A DNA stretch of 64,000 nucleotides from contig NZ_ASJC01000001.1 in the NCBI RefSeq assembly GCF_000691145.1, positions 496,001 to 560,000 of the forward strand, read 5' to 3'. The stretch's first letter is position 1; every line of letters begins with the position of its first letter. Below, one piece after another: positions 18,068-28,391 of the stretch. The notes beneath the pieces are model-generated. The model was not told the DNA's origin. It ran no database searches and saw only the letters and a list, made by a program, of their open reading frames with translations. Source of the stretch: Bacillus altitudinis 41KF2b. GTDB lineage: Bacteria; Bacillota; Bacilli; Bacillales; Bacillaceae. The translations under genes and the position numbers were made by a program.

Positions 18068-18811
18068 ATGCCAAAACAATATAAAGACAAACAGAAACAG
18101 AGCAAAAAACTAGAGCAATTCAGAGAATTTCAGCAGCGCATTTCTGTACACTTTAAAAATGAGAAACTACTCTATCAAGCCTTTACACATTCCTCTTATG
18201 TGAATGAGCATCGGAAAAAACCTTATGAGGATAATGAAAGACTCGAATTTTTAGGGGACGCTGTTTTAGAGTTGACGATCTCACAGTTCTTATTTGCAAA
18301 GTACCCAGCCATGAGCGAGGGAGATTTAACAAAACTGAGAGCGGCGATCGTATGTGAGCCATCACTTGTGTCATTAGCGCATGAGCTGTCCTTCGGAGAC
18401 CTTGTTCTTTTAGGAAAAGGGGAAGAAATGACAGGCGGCAGAAAACGCCCAGCACTCTTAGCAGACGTATTTGAGGCGTTTATCGGAGCGCTTTATTTAG
18501 ATCAAGGACTTGAGCCTGTTGAACGATTCCTAGAAGCCTATGTATACCCGAAAATTAATGACGGGGCATTCTCACATGTCATGGACTTTAAAAGCCAGCT
18601 TCAAGAATTTGTTCAGCGAGATGGAAAAGGTGTACTTGAATACCGAATCCTGCATGAAAAAGGTCCAGCGCATAACCGGGAATTTGAAGCCAATGTATCC
18701 CTTAGAGGAGAAGTGCTCGGAATTGGAAATGGTCGTTCAAAAAAAGAAGCGGAACAGCATGCTGCACAGGAAGCACTTGCTAAATTACAGAAACATCATA
18801 TGAACCAATAA
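18068..18811 (+). CDS. rncS: Ribonuclease III
   Basis: 247 residues. The catalytic endonuclease domain has the [14 protein letters not shown] signature (metal-binding Glu and Asp). A C-terminal double-stranded-RNA-binding domain (about 173-245) ends with [16 protein letters not shown]. It processes 16S/23S precursors and the small cytoplasmic RNA of the signal recognition particle, fitting its place ahead of smc-ftsY-ffh. ATG at 18068 behind TGGAGG. Confidence 0.96.
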   Translation: MPKQYKDKQKQSKKLEQFREFQQRISVHFKNEKLLYQAFTHSSYVNEHRKKPYEDNERLEFLGDAVLELTISQFLFAKYPAMSEGDLTKLRAAIVCEPSLVSLAHELSFGDLVLLGKGEEMTGGRKRPALLADVFEAFIGALYLDQGLEPVERFLEAYVYPKINDGAFSHVMDFKSQLQEFVQRDGKGVLEYRILHEKGPAHNREFEANVSLRGEVLGIGNGRSKKEAEQHAAQEALAKLQKHHMNQ

Positions 18812-18846
18812 AATCCCCCTCGTGATTCAGGGGGATTTCACTCTGT
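18811..18846 (+). terminator. Hairpin after rncS
   Basis: A perfect 10-bp stem starting at the last base of the rncS stop codon (18811-18820 with 18829-18838), loop of 8. The U tract is weak, so smc may be partly transcribed through it. Confidence 0.6.
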
Positions 18847-18916
18847 TTTCCATCATCTTTTTTCAGTTCATATGGTAAGATAATAGTACTTTAAATACAT
18901 AAGGAGGATCACTCTC

Positions 18917-21900
18917 ATGTTCCTCAAACGTTTAGACGTGATAGGATTCAAATCTTTCGCACAGCGGGTGACTGTAGACTTTGTCAAAGGGGTTACAGCT
19001 GTTGTTGGACCAAACGGAAGCGGCAAAAGTAATATTACTGATGCGATCCGCTGGGTACTTGGAGAGCAATCAGCAAAAAGCCTCCGCGGAGGAAAAATGG
19101 AAGACATCATTTTTGCAGGAAGTGACTCAAGAAAACGAGTCAACTTAGCAGAAGTGACATTAACGCTCGATAACGAAGATCACTTTTTGCCGATCGATTT
19201 TCACGAAGTCAGTGTGACAAGAAGAGTCTATCGTTCTGGAGAAAGTGAATTTCTCATTAACAATCAATCTGTCCGCTTAAAGGATATTATTGATCTTTTC
19301 ATGGATTCAGGTCTTGGAAAAGAAGCTTTTTCGATCATCAGCCAAGGTAAGGTAGAAGAGATTCTATCGAGTAAAGCTGAAGAAAGACGTAGCATCTTTG
19401 AAGAAGCAGCGGGTGTCCTGAAATATAAAACAAGAAAGAAAAAAGCCGAGAATAAACTGTTTGAAACGCAGGACAACTTAAACCGGGTAGAAGATATTCT
19501 GCATGAACTAGAAGATCAAGTAGAACCACTAAGAATGCAGGCGTCTATTGCAAAAGACTATCTGCAAAAGAAAGAAGAACTTGAAAATGTAGAAATTGCT
19601 CTCACCGTCCATGATATTGAAGCACTACACAAAAAATGGACAACACTTGGTGAAGCTGTCGAGCGGTTCAAACAAGATGAAATGAAGCAGTCTACAGACA
19701 TTCAAGCGAAGGAAGCCAAAATCGAAGAATCGAGAGACCGTATTCAGGCACTTGACGATTCGATTCATGACCTCCAAGAAGTCCTCCTTTTCACAAGTGA
19801 AGAACTAGAAAAGCTTGAAGGGAAAAAAGAAGTTCTAAAAGAACGGAAAAAAAATGCGGCCGCTAACCAAGGGCAGCTAGAAGACACGCTCGTGCGTTTA
19901 ACCGAAAAACAGGCGTTGTTAACGGAAAAGATTGAACAGCAGAAAGTCACACGTGACAGCCTGCAAACAGAAGTGCAACAGCTAAAAGATGAAGTGAAAA
20001 CAAAACAACATCAGCTGTCTCTTCATAGTGAAGATGTGGAAGGGCAAATTGAACAGCTGAAAAGCGATTATTTTGACCTATTAAACGAGCAAGCTTCTAT
20101 CCGAAACGAACGTACATTACTAGAAGAACAGCAGCGCCAAGCAGCCTTGCAGCTAGAGCGGTTAACGCAAAATAATCAGAAACATATCGAAGAACGGGTG
20201 TCTGTGAAGGAAAAGAAAACAGAAGCCGAGAAGCAACTTTCAGAACGAGAAGAAGACATTTTGGCTCAGGTGAAACGCTTTAGAGAAGCGGAACAAAAGC
20301 TAGAGCAGATGAAACGTCAATACGAGAAAAAAGAAACGGCTCTTTACCAAGCCTATCAATATGTACAGCAGGCAAAATCTAAAAAAGAAATGCTTGAATC
20401 CATGCAGGAAGACTTCTCAGGATTTTTCCAAGGAGTGAAAGAGGTTTTAAAGGCAAAGGATCGGTTAGGCGGTATTCACGGGGCGATTGCAGAGCTGATT
20501 CAAACAGAGCAGCAACATGAAACAGCGATTGAAATTGCACTTGGCGCAGCCACGCAGCATGTCGTTACTGAAAATGAAGCGGCTGCCAGACAGGCCATTG
20601 GATACTTAAAGCAGCATTCCTTTGGGCGTGCGACCTTCCTGCCGATGAACGTCATCAAAGAACGAACCATTCAGTTCAGAGATATTCAAACAGCTGAGCA
20701 GCATGACGCATTTATCGGCGTAGCGAGTCAGCTCGTTTCCTTTGATGAAAAGTATGAAAAAGTCATTCGGAATTTGCTTGGAACAGTCCTAATCGTGAAA
20801 GACTTAAAAGGTGCCAATGAGCTAGCGAAAATGCTTGGACATCGTTATCGTATCGTAACCCTTGATGGGGACGTGGTGAACCCAGGCGGTTCAATGACTG
20901 GGGGCGGCGTAAAGAAAAAGAACAATTCCCTCCTCTCCAGAAACCGAGAGATTGAAACATTAACAAAGCAGCTCGTTGAAATGGAAGAAAAAACAACGAT
21001 CCTTGAAAAAGAAACAAAAGAAACGAAGCAATCGATTGCCGAAAGCGAAGTCCAATTAACTGAACTGCGTCAGCGCGGCGAAATGCTTCGAGAAAAGCAG
21101 CAAGAGTTAAAAGGGACATTATATGAACTGCAAGTAGCTGAAAAAAATATTAACGCTCATCTAGAGCTCTATGATCAAGAAAAAGAAGAGTTGCAGCAGC
21201 GCTCTAGCGAACTTGCGAGCAAGGACAAAGAGCAGGCAGCCCTTGAAACATCTATAGGTGAGAAACTAACCTCTCTTGACGAAGAGATCAACACGTTAAC
21301 AAAACGGAAGCAGACCCAAAGCTCAACGAAAGAAACCATTTCTTCCGAATTAACAGAGCTGAAAATCTCGCTTGCCAAAAAAGAGCAGTCTTTAGCAAAT
21401 GAACAAGAAAAACTGTCGAGCTTAACGGCTGAATTAGAAGAGGCTGAAAAGACGCTGACGGAAACAAAAGAAGATTTGTCTCTCTTAACAAGTGAAATGT
21501 CATCCAGCTCAAGCGGCGCCGAACAACTGGAAGAAGCGGCAAAAGAGAAACTGGAACATAAAAACAAAACGACAGCGCTTATCTCAGAGCGACGCAAACA
21601 GCGCCTGGCTCTTTCTGAAACATTAGAATTCGCAGAACGTGAACTAAAAGAGCAAAAACGCCTGTATAAACAGCTCACGACAAGCTTAAAAGATGAAGAA
21701 ATCAAGCTTGGCCGCATGGAAGTTGAACTTGATAACCTCATCGCTTATTTAAACGAAGAGTATGCCCTTTCGTTTGAAGGAGCAAAAGAAATGTATCATC
21801 TGACGCTATCGCCGGATGAAGCAAGAAAACGCGTGAAATTGATCAAACTAGCCATTGAAGAGCTTGGAACAGTGAACTTAGGCAGCATTGACGAGTATGA

Positions 21901-22477
21901 ACGTGTGAATGAACGTTTTCTCTTCTTAACTGAACAGCGCAATGATCTGACAGAAGCGAAAAATACGTTATTCCAAGTCATTGAAGAAATGGATCAGGAG
22001 ATGACGAAACGTTTCTCTGAGACATTCTCTCAAATCCGCGGGCATTTTGAATCTGTTTTCCAAGCATTATTTGGCGGAGGAAGAGCAGACCTTAAGCTCA
22101 CAGATCCAAACGATTTACTAAACTCAGGTGTCGATATTGTGGCGCAGCCGCCGGGGAAAAAGCTGCAAAATCTAAGCCTGCTTTCAGGCGGAGAAAGAGC
22201 ATTAACAGCCATTGCTTTATTATTCTCGATCTTAAAAGTGAGACCAGTTCCATTCTGTGTGCTAGATGAGGTAGAAGCAGCGCTTGATGAAGCAAATGTG
22301 TTCCGCTTTGCCCAGTATTTAAAGAAATATAGCCAAGAAACACAGTTTATTGTTATTACACACCGAAAAGGAACCATGGAAGAAGCAGATGTTCTGTACG
22401 GTGTCACGATGCAGGAGTCAGGTGTCTCAAAACTGGTATCTGTCAAACTAGAGGAAACGAAAGAGCTTGTCCAGTAA
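18917..22477 (+). CDS. smc: Chromosome condensation and segregation ATPase Smc
   Basis: 1186 residues. The N-terminal head has Walker A GPNGSGKS (31-38, Lys37). Two long coiled-coil arms (about 170-500 and 670-1000) flank a hinge (about 510-640, beginning near GIHGAIAELI). The C-terminal head has the ABC signature LSGGE (1089-1093) and Walker B VLDEVEAALDE with Asp1117 and Glu1118. With ScpA and ScpB (not in this window) it forms the bacterial condensin. AAGGAGGA precedes the ATG; ftsY follows after 21 bases. Confidence 0.97.
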   Translation: MFLKRLDVIGFKSFAQRVTVDFVKGVTAVVGPNGSGKSNITDAIRWVLGEQSAKSLRGGKMEDIIFAGSDSRKRVNLAEVTLTLDNEDHFLPIDFHEVSVTRRVYRSGESEFLINNQSVRLKDIIDLFMDSGLGKEAFSIISQGKVEEILSSKAEERRSIFEEAAGVLKYKTRKKKAENKLFETQDNLNRVEDILHELEDQVEPLRMQASIAKDYLQKKEELENVEIALTVHDIEALHKKWTTLGEAVERFKQDEMKQSTDIQAKEAKIEESRDRIQALDDSIHDLQEVLLFTSEELEKLEGKKEVLKERKKNAAANQGQLEDTLVRLTEKQALLTEKIEQQKVTRDSLQTEVQQLKDEVKTKQHQLSLHSEDVEGQIEQLKSDYFDLLNEQASIRNERTLLEEQQRQAALQLERLTQNNQKHIEERVSVKEKKTEAEKQLSEREEDILAQVKRFREAEQKLEQMKRQYEKKETALYQAYQYVQQAKSKKEMLESMQEDFSGFFQGVKEVLKAKDRLGGIHGAIAELIQTEQQHETAIEIALGAATQHVVTENEAAARQAIGYLKQHSFGRATFLPMNVIKERTIQFRDIQTAEQHDAFIGVASQLVSFDEKYEKVIRNLLGTVLIVKDLKGANELAKMLGHRYRIVTLDGDVVNPGGSMTGGGVKKKNNSLLSRNREIETLTKQLVEMEEKTTILEKETKETKQSIAESEVQLTELRQRGEMLREKQQELKGTLYELQVAEKNINAHLELYDQEKEELQQRSSELASKDKEQAALETSIGEKLTSLDEEINTLTKRKQTQSSTKETISSELTELKISLAKKEQSLANEQEKLSSLTAELEEAEKTLTETKEDLSLLTSEMSSSSSGAEQLEEAAKEKLEHKNKTTALISERRKQRLALSETLEFAERELKEQKRLYKQLTTSLKDEEIKLGRMEVELDNLIAYLNEEYALSFEGAKEMYHLTLSPDEARKRVKLIKLAIEELGTVNLGSIDEYERVNERFLFLTEQRNDLTEAKNTLFQVIEEMDQEMTKRFSETFSQIRGHFESVFQALFGGGRADLKLTDPNDLLNSGVDIVAQPPGKKLQNLSLLSGGERALTAIALLFSILKVRPVPFCVLDEVEAALDEANVFRFAQYLKKYSQETQFIVITHRKGTMEEADVLYGVTMQESGVSKLVSVKLEETKELVQ

Positions 22478-22498
22478 TTAAAGGAGGTTTTTGAACCA

Positions 22499-23485
22499 AT
22501 GAGCTTTTTTAAGAAATTAAAAGAAAAATTTACGCAGCAAACCGATTCAGTATCAGAAAAGTTTAAAGATGGACTTGAAAAAACGAGAAATTCGTTTCAG
22601 GGAAAAGTAAATGAACTCATTTCTCGCTATCGTAAAGTGGATGAAGACTTTTTTGAAGAACTAGAAGAAGTGTTAATCGGTGCTGATGTTGGTTTCACGA
22701 CTGTGATGGAACTGATTGATGAGCTGAAAAAAGAAGTGAAATTAAGAAACATTCAAGACCCAAGTGAAGTACAAGCAGTCATCTCTGAAAAACTCGTGGA
22801 GATTTACAATAGCGGTGAGGAACAAATCTCTGAACTGAACATTGAAGACGGCCGTTTAAATATTATTTTATTCGTAGGCGTGAACGGTGTCGGTAAAACC
22901 ACAACCATTGGTAAGCTGGCAAACAAGCTAAAAAATGAAGGGAAATCCGTCATTTTAGCAGCAGGTGATACGTTCCGTGCGGGGGCGATTGAGCAGCTTG
23001 AAGTATGGGGCGAGCGCTCTGGTGTTCCTGTCGTTAAACAAACAGCAGGCTCTGACCCGGCAGCGGTCATCTATGATGCCGTTCAATCAGCTAAAGCCAA
23101 AAAAGCAGATGTCTTGATCTGTGATACAGCAGGCAGACTGCAAAACAAAGTCAACTTGATGAAAGAGCTAGAGAAGGTCAAGAGAGTCATTGAACGCGAA
23201 GTGCCCGATGCACCGCACGAAGTACTGCTTGCCCTTGATGCGACAACGGGTCAAAATGCGATGGCGCAAGCGAAGGAATTTTCTAAAGCGACAAACGTGA
23301 CAGGTATCGCTTTAACAAAGCTTGACGGTACTGCAAAAGGCGGGATTGTTCTTGCCATTCGCAATGAGCTCAACATCCCTGTAAAACTTGTCGGATTAGG
23401 TGAAAAAGTAGACGATCTGCAAGAGTTCGATGCTGAATCGTATGTGTACGGATTATTCTCAGACATCATTGATCAAGAAGACTAA
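22499..23485 (+). CDS. ftsY: Signal recognition particle receptor FtsY
   Basis: 328 residues. A short charged N-terminal A region and four-helix N domain are followed by the G domain with G1 GVNGVGKTTT (127-136), the DTFRAGA insertion-box segment, DTAGR and TKLDG. It receives ribosome-nascent chain-SRP complexes at the membrane. A strong AAAGGAGG precedes the ATG. It ends just before the structured repeat at 23490. Confidence 0.97.
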   Translation: MSFFKKLKEKFTQQTDSVSEKFKDGLEKTRNSFQGKVNELISRYRKVDEDFFEELEEVLIGADVGFTTVMELIDELKKEVKLRNIQDPSEVQAVISEKLVEIYNSGEEQISELNIEDGRLNIILFVGVNGVGKTTTIGKLANKLKNEGKSVILAAGDTFRAGAIEQLEVWGERSGVPVVKQTAGSDPAAVIYDAVQSAKAKKADVLICDTAGRLQNKVNLMKELEKVKRVIEREVPDAPHEVLLALDATTGQNAMAQAKEFSKATNVTGIALTKLDGTAKGGIVLAIRNELNIPVKLVGLGEKVDDLQEFDAESYVYGLFSDIIDQED

Positions 23486-23489
23486 TCAA

Positions 23490-23690
23490 GATGCCGACAA
23501 AACTGCCGGCATTCAGCGTGTAGACAAACCCTTGCATTCTTTGTCAGTCCTGCGTGCTGGTGCTCACGAATGTGACATTCGCTCCGCGCCAGTACTCGTC
23601 CTTCCTAGACTTCAAAGGTTTTCTATCACGCTGAAAAGAAGACAAAGTGCTAAAATCAAGTTCATTTTAGCCCTTTGTCAACAATCTGGG
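23490..23690. repeat. Structured non-coding repeat-like element between ftsY and ylxM
   Basis: This 342-base gene-free stretch (23486-23827) is filled with secondary structure. A 9-bp hairpin with one mismatch (23491-23512) comes first and can terminate ftsY. Then a long imperfect stem pairs 23514-23534 with 23613-23633 (arms beginning CAGCGTG and ending CACGCTG) and encloses a hairpin of 23554-23572 with 23576-23595. Then a 16-bp hairpin with one mismatch pairs 23641-23656 with 23664-23679 around a 7-base loop. The first 24 bases (23490-23513) recur at 23691-23714 with two changes. No open frame of note. It looks like a small interspersed, RNA-structured element. Confidence 0.7.
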
Positions 23691-23691
23691 G

Positions 23692-23722
23692 ATGCCGGCA
23701 AAATTGCCGGCATTTTTATTTA
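23692..23722 (+). terminator. Rho-independent terminator upstream of ylxM
   Basis: A GC-rich perfect inverted repeat (ATGCCGGCAA/TTGCCGGCAT, 23692-23713) followed by TTTTATTT. It is the second, better copy of the hairpin at 23491-23512. It should block readthrough from ftsY, giving ylxM-ffh its own transcription. Confidence 0.85.
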
Positions 23723-23754
23723 TATATCGCCGCAGGAAGTGACAAGATAAAAAC

Positions 23755-23783
23755 TTGACACATAGATCAGAACCGTGTAAACT
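23755..23783 (+). promoter_or_regulatory. Sigma-A promoter of ylxM-ffh
   Basis: TTGACA (23755-23760), 17 bases, TAAACT (23778-23783), 45 bases before ylxM. A perfect -35 box with ideal spacing. Confidence 0.75.
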
Positions 23784-23827
23784 TAGTTGTTGTAAAGGGA
23801 ATGAACTTAACAAAGGGGAGAGAGCCC

Positions 23828-24160
23828 ATGACGCTTGAAAAGACAACGAGAATGAACTACTTGTTTGATTTCTATCAATCGTTGTTGACCGCAAAACAAA
23901 AGAGCTACATGTCGCTTTACTACCTAGACGATTTTTCCCTCGGTGAAATTGCGGATGAATATGAAGTATCAAGACAGGCTGTTTATGATAATATTAAACG
24001 GACTGAAGCGATGCTTGAACAATATGAAGAAAAGCTGCTCTTGTTTAAGAAATTTAAAGAGCGTAAAGAACTTCTCACAAAAATGAGAGAGCTTGTAGCA
24101 GATTCCGCGCAAAAGGAAGAAGCAGAAGCTTTAATTGAATCGCTTGAGAAATTAGATTAG
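23828..24160 (+). CDS. ylxM: UPF0122 family helix-turn-helix protein YlxM
   Basis: 110 residues, starting [18 protein letters not shown] sigma-70 region 4-like helix-turn-helix (about 33-55, [20 protein letters not shown]) is followed by a charged helical tail. Always found beside ffh; in streptococci it has been reported to bind SRP components and modulate their GTPase activity, so a regulatory or SRP accessory role is inferred. The ATG at 23828 follows AAAGGGGAGAG; an ATG 27 bases upstream is not supported by family alignment. ffh begins 13 bases later. Confidence 0.92.
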   Translation: MTLEKTTRMNYLFDFYQSLLTAKQKSYMSLYYLDDFSLGEIADEYEVSRQAVYDNIKRTEAMLEQYEEKLLLFKKFKERKELLTKMRELVADSAQKEEAEALIESLEKLD

Positions 24161-24173
24161 GAGGCGGCACAGT

Positions 24174-25517
24174 ATGGCATTTGAAGGATTAGCCGACCGA
24201 CTGCAGCAGACGATTTCAAAAATCCGCGGCAAAGGAAAAGTGTCAGAGCAAGATGTAAAAGAAATGATGCGCGAGGTACGCCTTGCCCTTCTTGAAGCTG
24301 ACGTCAATTTTAAAGTAGTCAAAGACTTTGTGAAAAAAGTAAGCGAGCGGGCAGTTGGACAAGAGGTCATGCAAAGTCTTACCCCAGGACAACAGGTCAT
24401 TAAAGTTGTAAAAGAAGAACTCACTGAATTAATGGGCGGGGAAGAGAGTAAAATCGCTGTAGCGAAAAAATCTCCAACTGTCATTATGATGGTTGGTCTT
24501 CAAGGGGCAGGTAAAACGACCACAACTGGAAAGCTTGCCAACTTACTTCGCAAAAAACATAATCGCAAGCCGATGATGGTGGCCGCTGATATTTACAGAC
24601 CAGCAGCGATCCAGCAGCTTCAAACGCTTGGGAAACAGCTTGATATGCCCGTATTCTCATTAGGTGATCAAGTTAGTCCTGTCGAAATTGCCAAACAGGC
24701 AATTGAAAAAGCGAAAGAAGAACATCATGATTATGTCATTTTAGATACAGCAGGACGTCTTCATATTGATGAAGACTTAATGGATGAACTTCAGAAAGTA
24801 AAAGAAGTCGCAAATCCAGAAGAGATTTTCCTCGTTGTTGACTCGATGACTGGTCAAGATGCTGTCAATGTCGCAAAAAGCTTTAATGAACAGCTTGGTT
24901 TAACAGGTGTCATTCTGACAAAACTAGACGGTGATACGCGAGGCGGGGCAGCACTTTCAATTCGTGCAGTCACAAATACGCCGATTAAATTCGCCGCACT
25001 AGGTGAAAAGCTTGATGCAATTGAACCATTCCATCCAGAGCGGATGGCATCAAGAATTCTTGGCATGGGAGATGTGCTCACGCTTATTGAAAAAGCACAA
25101 GCAAACGTTGACCAAGATAAAGCGAAAGAGCTTGAACAAAAAATGCGGACAATGAGCTTCACGCTCGATGATTTCCTCGAGCAACTTGGGCAGGTTCGCA
25201 ACATGGGTCCACTTGATGAACTGATCCAAATGATGCCGGGAGCCGGTAAAATGAAAGGGCTCAAAAACGTCCAAGTAGACGAAAAGCAGCTCAATCACAT
25301 CGAAGCGATCATTAAATCAATGACGACCGAAGAAAAAGAACAGCCAGAGGTCATCAATGCAAGCCGAAGAAAACGGATTGCAAAAGGAAGCGGAACATCT
25401 GTACAGGAAGTCAATCGCCTTTTAAAACAATTTGACGAAATGAAAAAGATGATGAAGCAAATGACCAACATGTCCAAAGGAAAGAAAAAAGGCGGCTTTA
25501 AATTACCATTTATGTAA
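24174..25517 (+). CDS. ffh: Signal recognition particle protein Ffh
   Basis: 447 residues. NG domain with G1 GLQGAGKTTTTGKLA (from residue 108, Lys114), DTAGRLHID and TKLDGDTRGGAALS, then a methionine-rich M domain (about 300-447) that binds signal peptides and 4.5S/scRNA; the tail KKMMKQMTNMSKGKKKGG is typical. AGGAGG spaced 8 bases from the ATG. With FtsY it forms the co-translational targeting pathway. Co-transcribed with ylxM. Confidence 0.97.
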   Translation: MAFEGLADRLQQTISKIRGKGKVSEQDVKEMMREVRLALLEADVNFKVVKDFVKKVSERAVGQEVMQSLTPGQQVIKVVKEELTELMGGEESKIAVAKKSPTVIMMVGLQGAGKTTTTGKLANLLRKKHNRKPMMVAADIYRPAAIQQLQTLGKQLDMPVFSLGDQVSPVEIAKQAIEKAKEEHHDYVILDTAGRLHIDEDLMDELQKVKEVANPEEIFLVVDSMTGQDAVNVAKSFNEQLGLTGVILTKLDGDTRGGAALSIRAVTNTPIKFAALGEKLDAIEPFHPERMASRILGMGDVLTLIEKAQANVDQDKAKELEQKMRTMSFTLDDFLEQLGQVRNMGPLDELIQMMPGAGKMKGLKNVQVDEKQLNHIEAIIKSMTTEEKEQPEVINASRRKRIAKGSGTSVQEVNRLLKQFDEMKKMMKQMTNMSKGKKKGGFKLPFM

Positions 25518-25556
25518 TTGGTTATACATGATAAAACCGTTGTTAAGAAAAAACAC

Positions 25557-25585
25557 TTTACAAACCCTTTTATCATTGTTAATAT
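25557..25585 (+). promoter_or_regulatory. Candidate sigma-A promoter of rpsP
   Basis: TTTACA (25557-25562), 17 bases, TAATAT (25580-25585), 38 bases upstream of the rpsP start. It would drive rpsP-ylqC. Confidence 0.6.
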
Positions 25586-25598
25586 ACTATCTTGTTGA

Positions 25599-25894
<296 letters not shown>

Positions 25895-25895
<1 letters not shown>

Positions 25896-26140
25896 TGAAT
25901 GAGCTGTCCTTGGAAGAATTGATTGTGTCCATCGTCGAGCCACTTGTTGATTTCCCTGAAGATATTCACGTATCTTCATTAGAAAAAGATGAGCAGGTCA
26001 TTTACACACTGTCTGTCAATGCTGAAGATACCGGAAAAGTGATCGGAAAGCAGGGACGTACAGCTAAAGCGATACGAACAGTCATGTTTGCAGCAAGTGC
26101 AGAGTCTTCTAAGAAAGTTCAACTTGAGATTGCTGACTAA
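25895..26140 (+). CDS. khpA: KH-domain RNA-binding protein KhpA (YlqC)
   Basis: 81 residues, a single KH domain whose GxxG loop lies in GKVIGKQGRTAKAIR. In Firmicutes KhpA pairs with KhpB (Jag/EloR) and affects cell elongation and RNA binding; the partner is not in this window. Start is coupled to rpsP (overlap of one base). A hairpin with a T run follows. Confidence 0.9.
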
Positions 26141-26174
26141 AAAGGGAGAGGGCTTAGGACCTCCCCTTTTTTTA
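26139..26174 (+). terminator. Rho-independent terminator after ylqC
   Basis: An A/G-rich left arm (AAAAAGGGAGAGG) pairs with CCTCCCC plus a seven-T run, with one bulge. Good U tract. Confidence 0.75.
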
Positions 26175-26243
26175 CACGTTTAAATCTATTTTTCGTTATA
26201 CTGTAGAGGACAAATGCCTTCGGATAGGGGGACAAAAAGGAAG

Positions 26244-26630
26244 ATGCAGATCATTCAACATGTCACCGTCATGCAAGTATTAACTGAAAGCAGTAAGGAC
26301 AAACTGTTAACGACTTTTTTGGAGAAAAAAGAAAGACTAGAACGTGAATGCAATCAACTATATTTTCAACTAAAAAAGCATGAAAAAGAACCACATCAGC
26401 AAGAAGCCATCCCTCAATTTCAAAAAGCCATTGAAAAAAGACAAGAGAAAATGAGGCAAATTGATTTTCAAGTCGAGCAGCTGCATATCTTGCCTCTTGG
26501 CAGTGAAATGAAAGAAACAGAAGTGGATGCGCTGATTGAAGTAAAAATAGGTGATAAATGGGATGACAAAATGCAAGACAATGTCATCGTCGTGAAAGAC
26601 GGCACCATTGTGGAAATACGTCAGGGGTGA
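26244..26630 (+). CDS. ylqD: YlqD family protein of unknown function
   Basis: 128 residues. A helical, probably coiled-coil central part (about 20-80, rich in Glu, Lys and Gln with a FQLKKHEKE heptad feel) is followed by a small C-terminal beta segment ([17 protein letters not shown], then [13 protein letters not shown]). Conserved in Bacillus at this place, between ylqC and rimM, and so probably linked to ribosome or RNA work, but no function is known to me. Start at 26244 gives the B. subtilis length; a start 30 bases upstream is possible. A TATACT at 26197-26202 could be its -10 box. Confidence 0.85.
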   Translation: MQIIQHVTVMQVLTESSKDKLLTTFLEKKERLERECNQLYFQLKKHEKEPHQQEAIPQFQKAIEKRQEKMRQIDFQVEQLHILPLGSEMKETEVDALIEVKIGDKWDDKMQDNVIVVKDGTIVEIRQG

Positions 26631-26638
26631 TTGAGAAC

Positions 26639-27163
26639 ATGGAGCTAGAATGGTTGAATGTCGGAAAGATCGTCAATACACATGGAGTGCGCGGAGAAGT
26701 ACGTGTTGTGTCAAAGACTGATTTCCCAGAAGAACGCTACAAAAAAGGCAGCGTCCTTTATATTTTCAAACAAAATCAAAAAGAACCGCTAAAAGTGACT
26801 GTCGCATCACATAGACAGCACAAACAATTTGATTTACTGACATTTGAAGAAGTCGGCTCGTTAAATGAAGCTGAGCAATTAAAAGAGTCGATTTTAAAAG
26901 TAGAAAAAGAACATCTTGGTTCATTAGATGAAGGGGAATTCTATTTCCACGAAATCATCGGCTGTGAAGTATACGATGAAGAGGACAAACTGATTGGTCA
27001 AATCAAAGAAATTTTAACGCCAGGGGCAAATGATGTATGGGTGGTTGGAAGAAAAGGCAAAAAAGATGCCCTCATCCCTTATATTCCATCTGTCGTCAAA
27101 ACAGTTGATATTTCATCCAAGAAAGTACACATTGAAGTGATGGAAGGACTCATTGACGAATGA
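26639..27163 (+). CDS. rimM: 16S rRNA processing protein RimM
   Basis: 174 residues. An N-terminal RimM beta-barrel ([17 protein letters not shown]) is followed by a PRC-barrel domain (about 95-174, with [12 protein letters not shown] and [10 protein letters not shown]). It binds S19 and helps mature the 30S head. I chose the ATG at 26639, 8 bases after AGGGGTGA; a GTG at 26627 is in frame but overlaps that ribosome-binding site. Overlaps trmD by 4 bases. Confidence 0.95.
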   Translation: MELEWLNVGKIVNTHGVRGEVRVVSKTDFPEERYKKGSVLYIFKQNQKEPLKVTVASHRQHKQFDLLTFEEVGSLNEAEQLKESILKVEKEHLGSLDEGEFYFHEIIGCEVYDEEDKLIGQIKEILTPGANDVWVVGRKGKKDALIPYIPSVVKTVDISSKKVHIEVMEGLIDE

Positions 27164-27894
27164 AAATTGACTTTTTAACACTGTTTCCTGAAATGTTCGA
27201 AGGAGTGCTTCACTCATCGATCTTAAAAAAAGCTCAGGAAAAAGATGCGGTCTCATTTGATGTCGTGAATTTTAGGGAGTATTCCGATCATAAACATAAA
27301 ACAGTGGATGACTATCCGTATGGCGGCGGTGCTGGCATGGTTCTGAAAGCACAGCCTGTATTTGATGCGGTAGAAGATTTAACGAAAAAAGCAAACAAGA
27401 AGCCCCGCATTATTCTTGTTTGTCCTCAAGGAGAAAGATATACACAAAAGAAAGCAGAAGAGCTTGCAAAAGAAGAGCATCTTATGTTCATTTGCGGCCA
27501 CTATGAAGGCTACGATGAGCGCATCAGGGAGCATCTTGTCACAGATGAAATTTCAATCGGAGATTTCGTTCTCACAGGCGGAGAGCTGCCGGCGATGATG
27601 ATTGCAGACAGTGTGGTCAGGCTTTTGCCTCATGTGCTTGGAAAAGAAGCGTCTCATATCGAAGATTCATTTAGTACAGGTCTGCTTGAGCATCCGCACT
27701 ATACAAGACCAGCTGATTATAAAGGATTGAAAGTACCAGATGTGCTTCTCTCTGGAAATCATGCCAAAATTGAAGAGTGGCGGCGTAAAGAATCGTTGAA
27801 GCGAACCTATACAAGACGGCCAGATTTGATCGATTCTTGCAAAACATTAACGGATGAAGAAAAAAGATGGCTTTGGCAGCTTCATAATGACTAG
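27160..27894 (+). CDS. trmD: tRNA (guanine-37-N1)-methyltransferase
   Basis: 244 residues, SPOUT-class trefoil-knot methyltransferase. Signature segments are [39 protein letters not shown] and [16 protein letters not shown]. It makes m1G37 in tRNAs reading CNN codons and prevents +1 frameshifting. The start overlaps rimM by 4 bases (ATGA), so translation is coupled. Confidence 0.97.
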   Translation: MKIDFLTLFPEMFEGVLHSSILKKAQEKDAVSFDVVNFREYSDHKHKTVDDYPYGGGAGMVLKAQPVFDAVEDLTKKANKKPRIILVCPQGERYTQKKAEELAKEEHLMFICGHYEGYDERIREHLVTDEISIGDFVLTGGELPAMMIADSVVRLLPHVLGKEASHIEDSFSTGLLEHPHYTRPADYKGLKVPDVLLSGNHAKIEEWRRKESLKRTYTRRPDLIDSCKTLTDEEKRWLWQLHND

Positions 27895-27900
27895 ATTGTA

Positions 27901-27929
27901 TTGCACAAGGTATACAGGTGTGGTATGAT
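27901..27929 (+). promoter_or_regulatory. Sigma-A promoter of rplS
   Basis: TTGCAC (27901-27906), 17 bases, TATGAT (27924-27929), starting 6 bases after the trmD stop. The expected transcript begins near 27936, giving a leader of about 95 bases. Confidence 0.7.
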
Positions 27930-27935
27930 ACTACT

Positions 27936-28379
<444 letters not shown>

Positions 28380-28391
28380 TGATATCAAAGG

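Noticed and set aside
21175-21741. 188-codon open frame on the minus strand opposite smc
   Set aside because: It is Ser-rich and low in complexity, a mirror of the Glu/Lys-rich coiled coil of Smc. It has no ribosome-binding site and no family resemblance.
23430-23750. 106-codon frame crossing the structured element after ftsY
   Set aside because: It starts inside ftsY in another frame, runs through hairpins and two terminators, and has no family resemblance.
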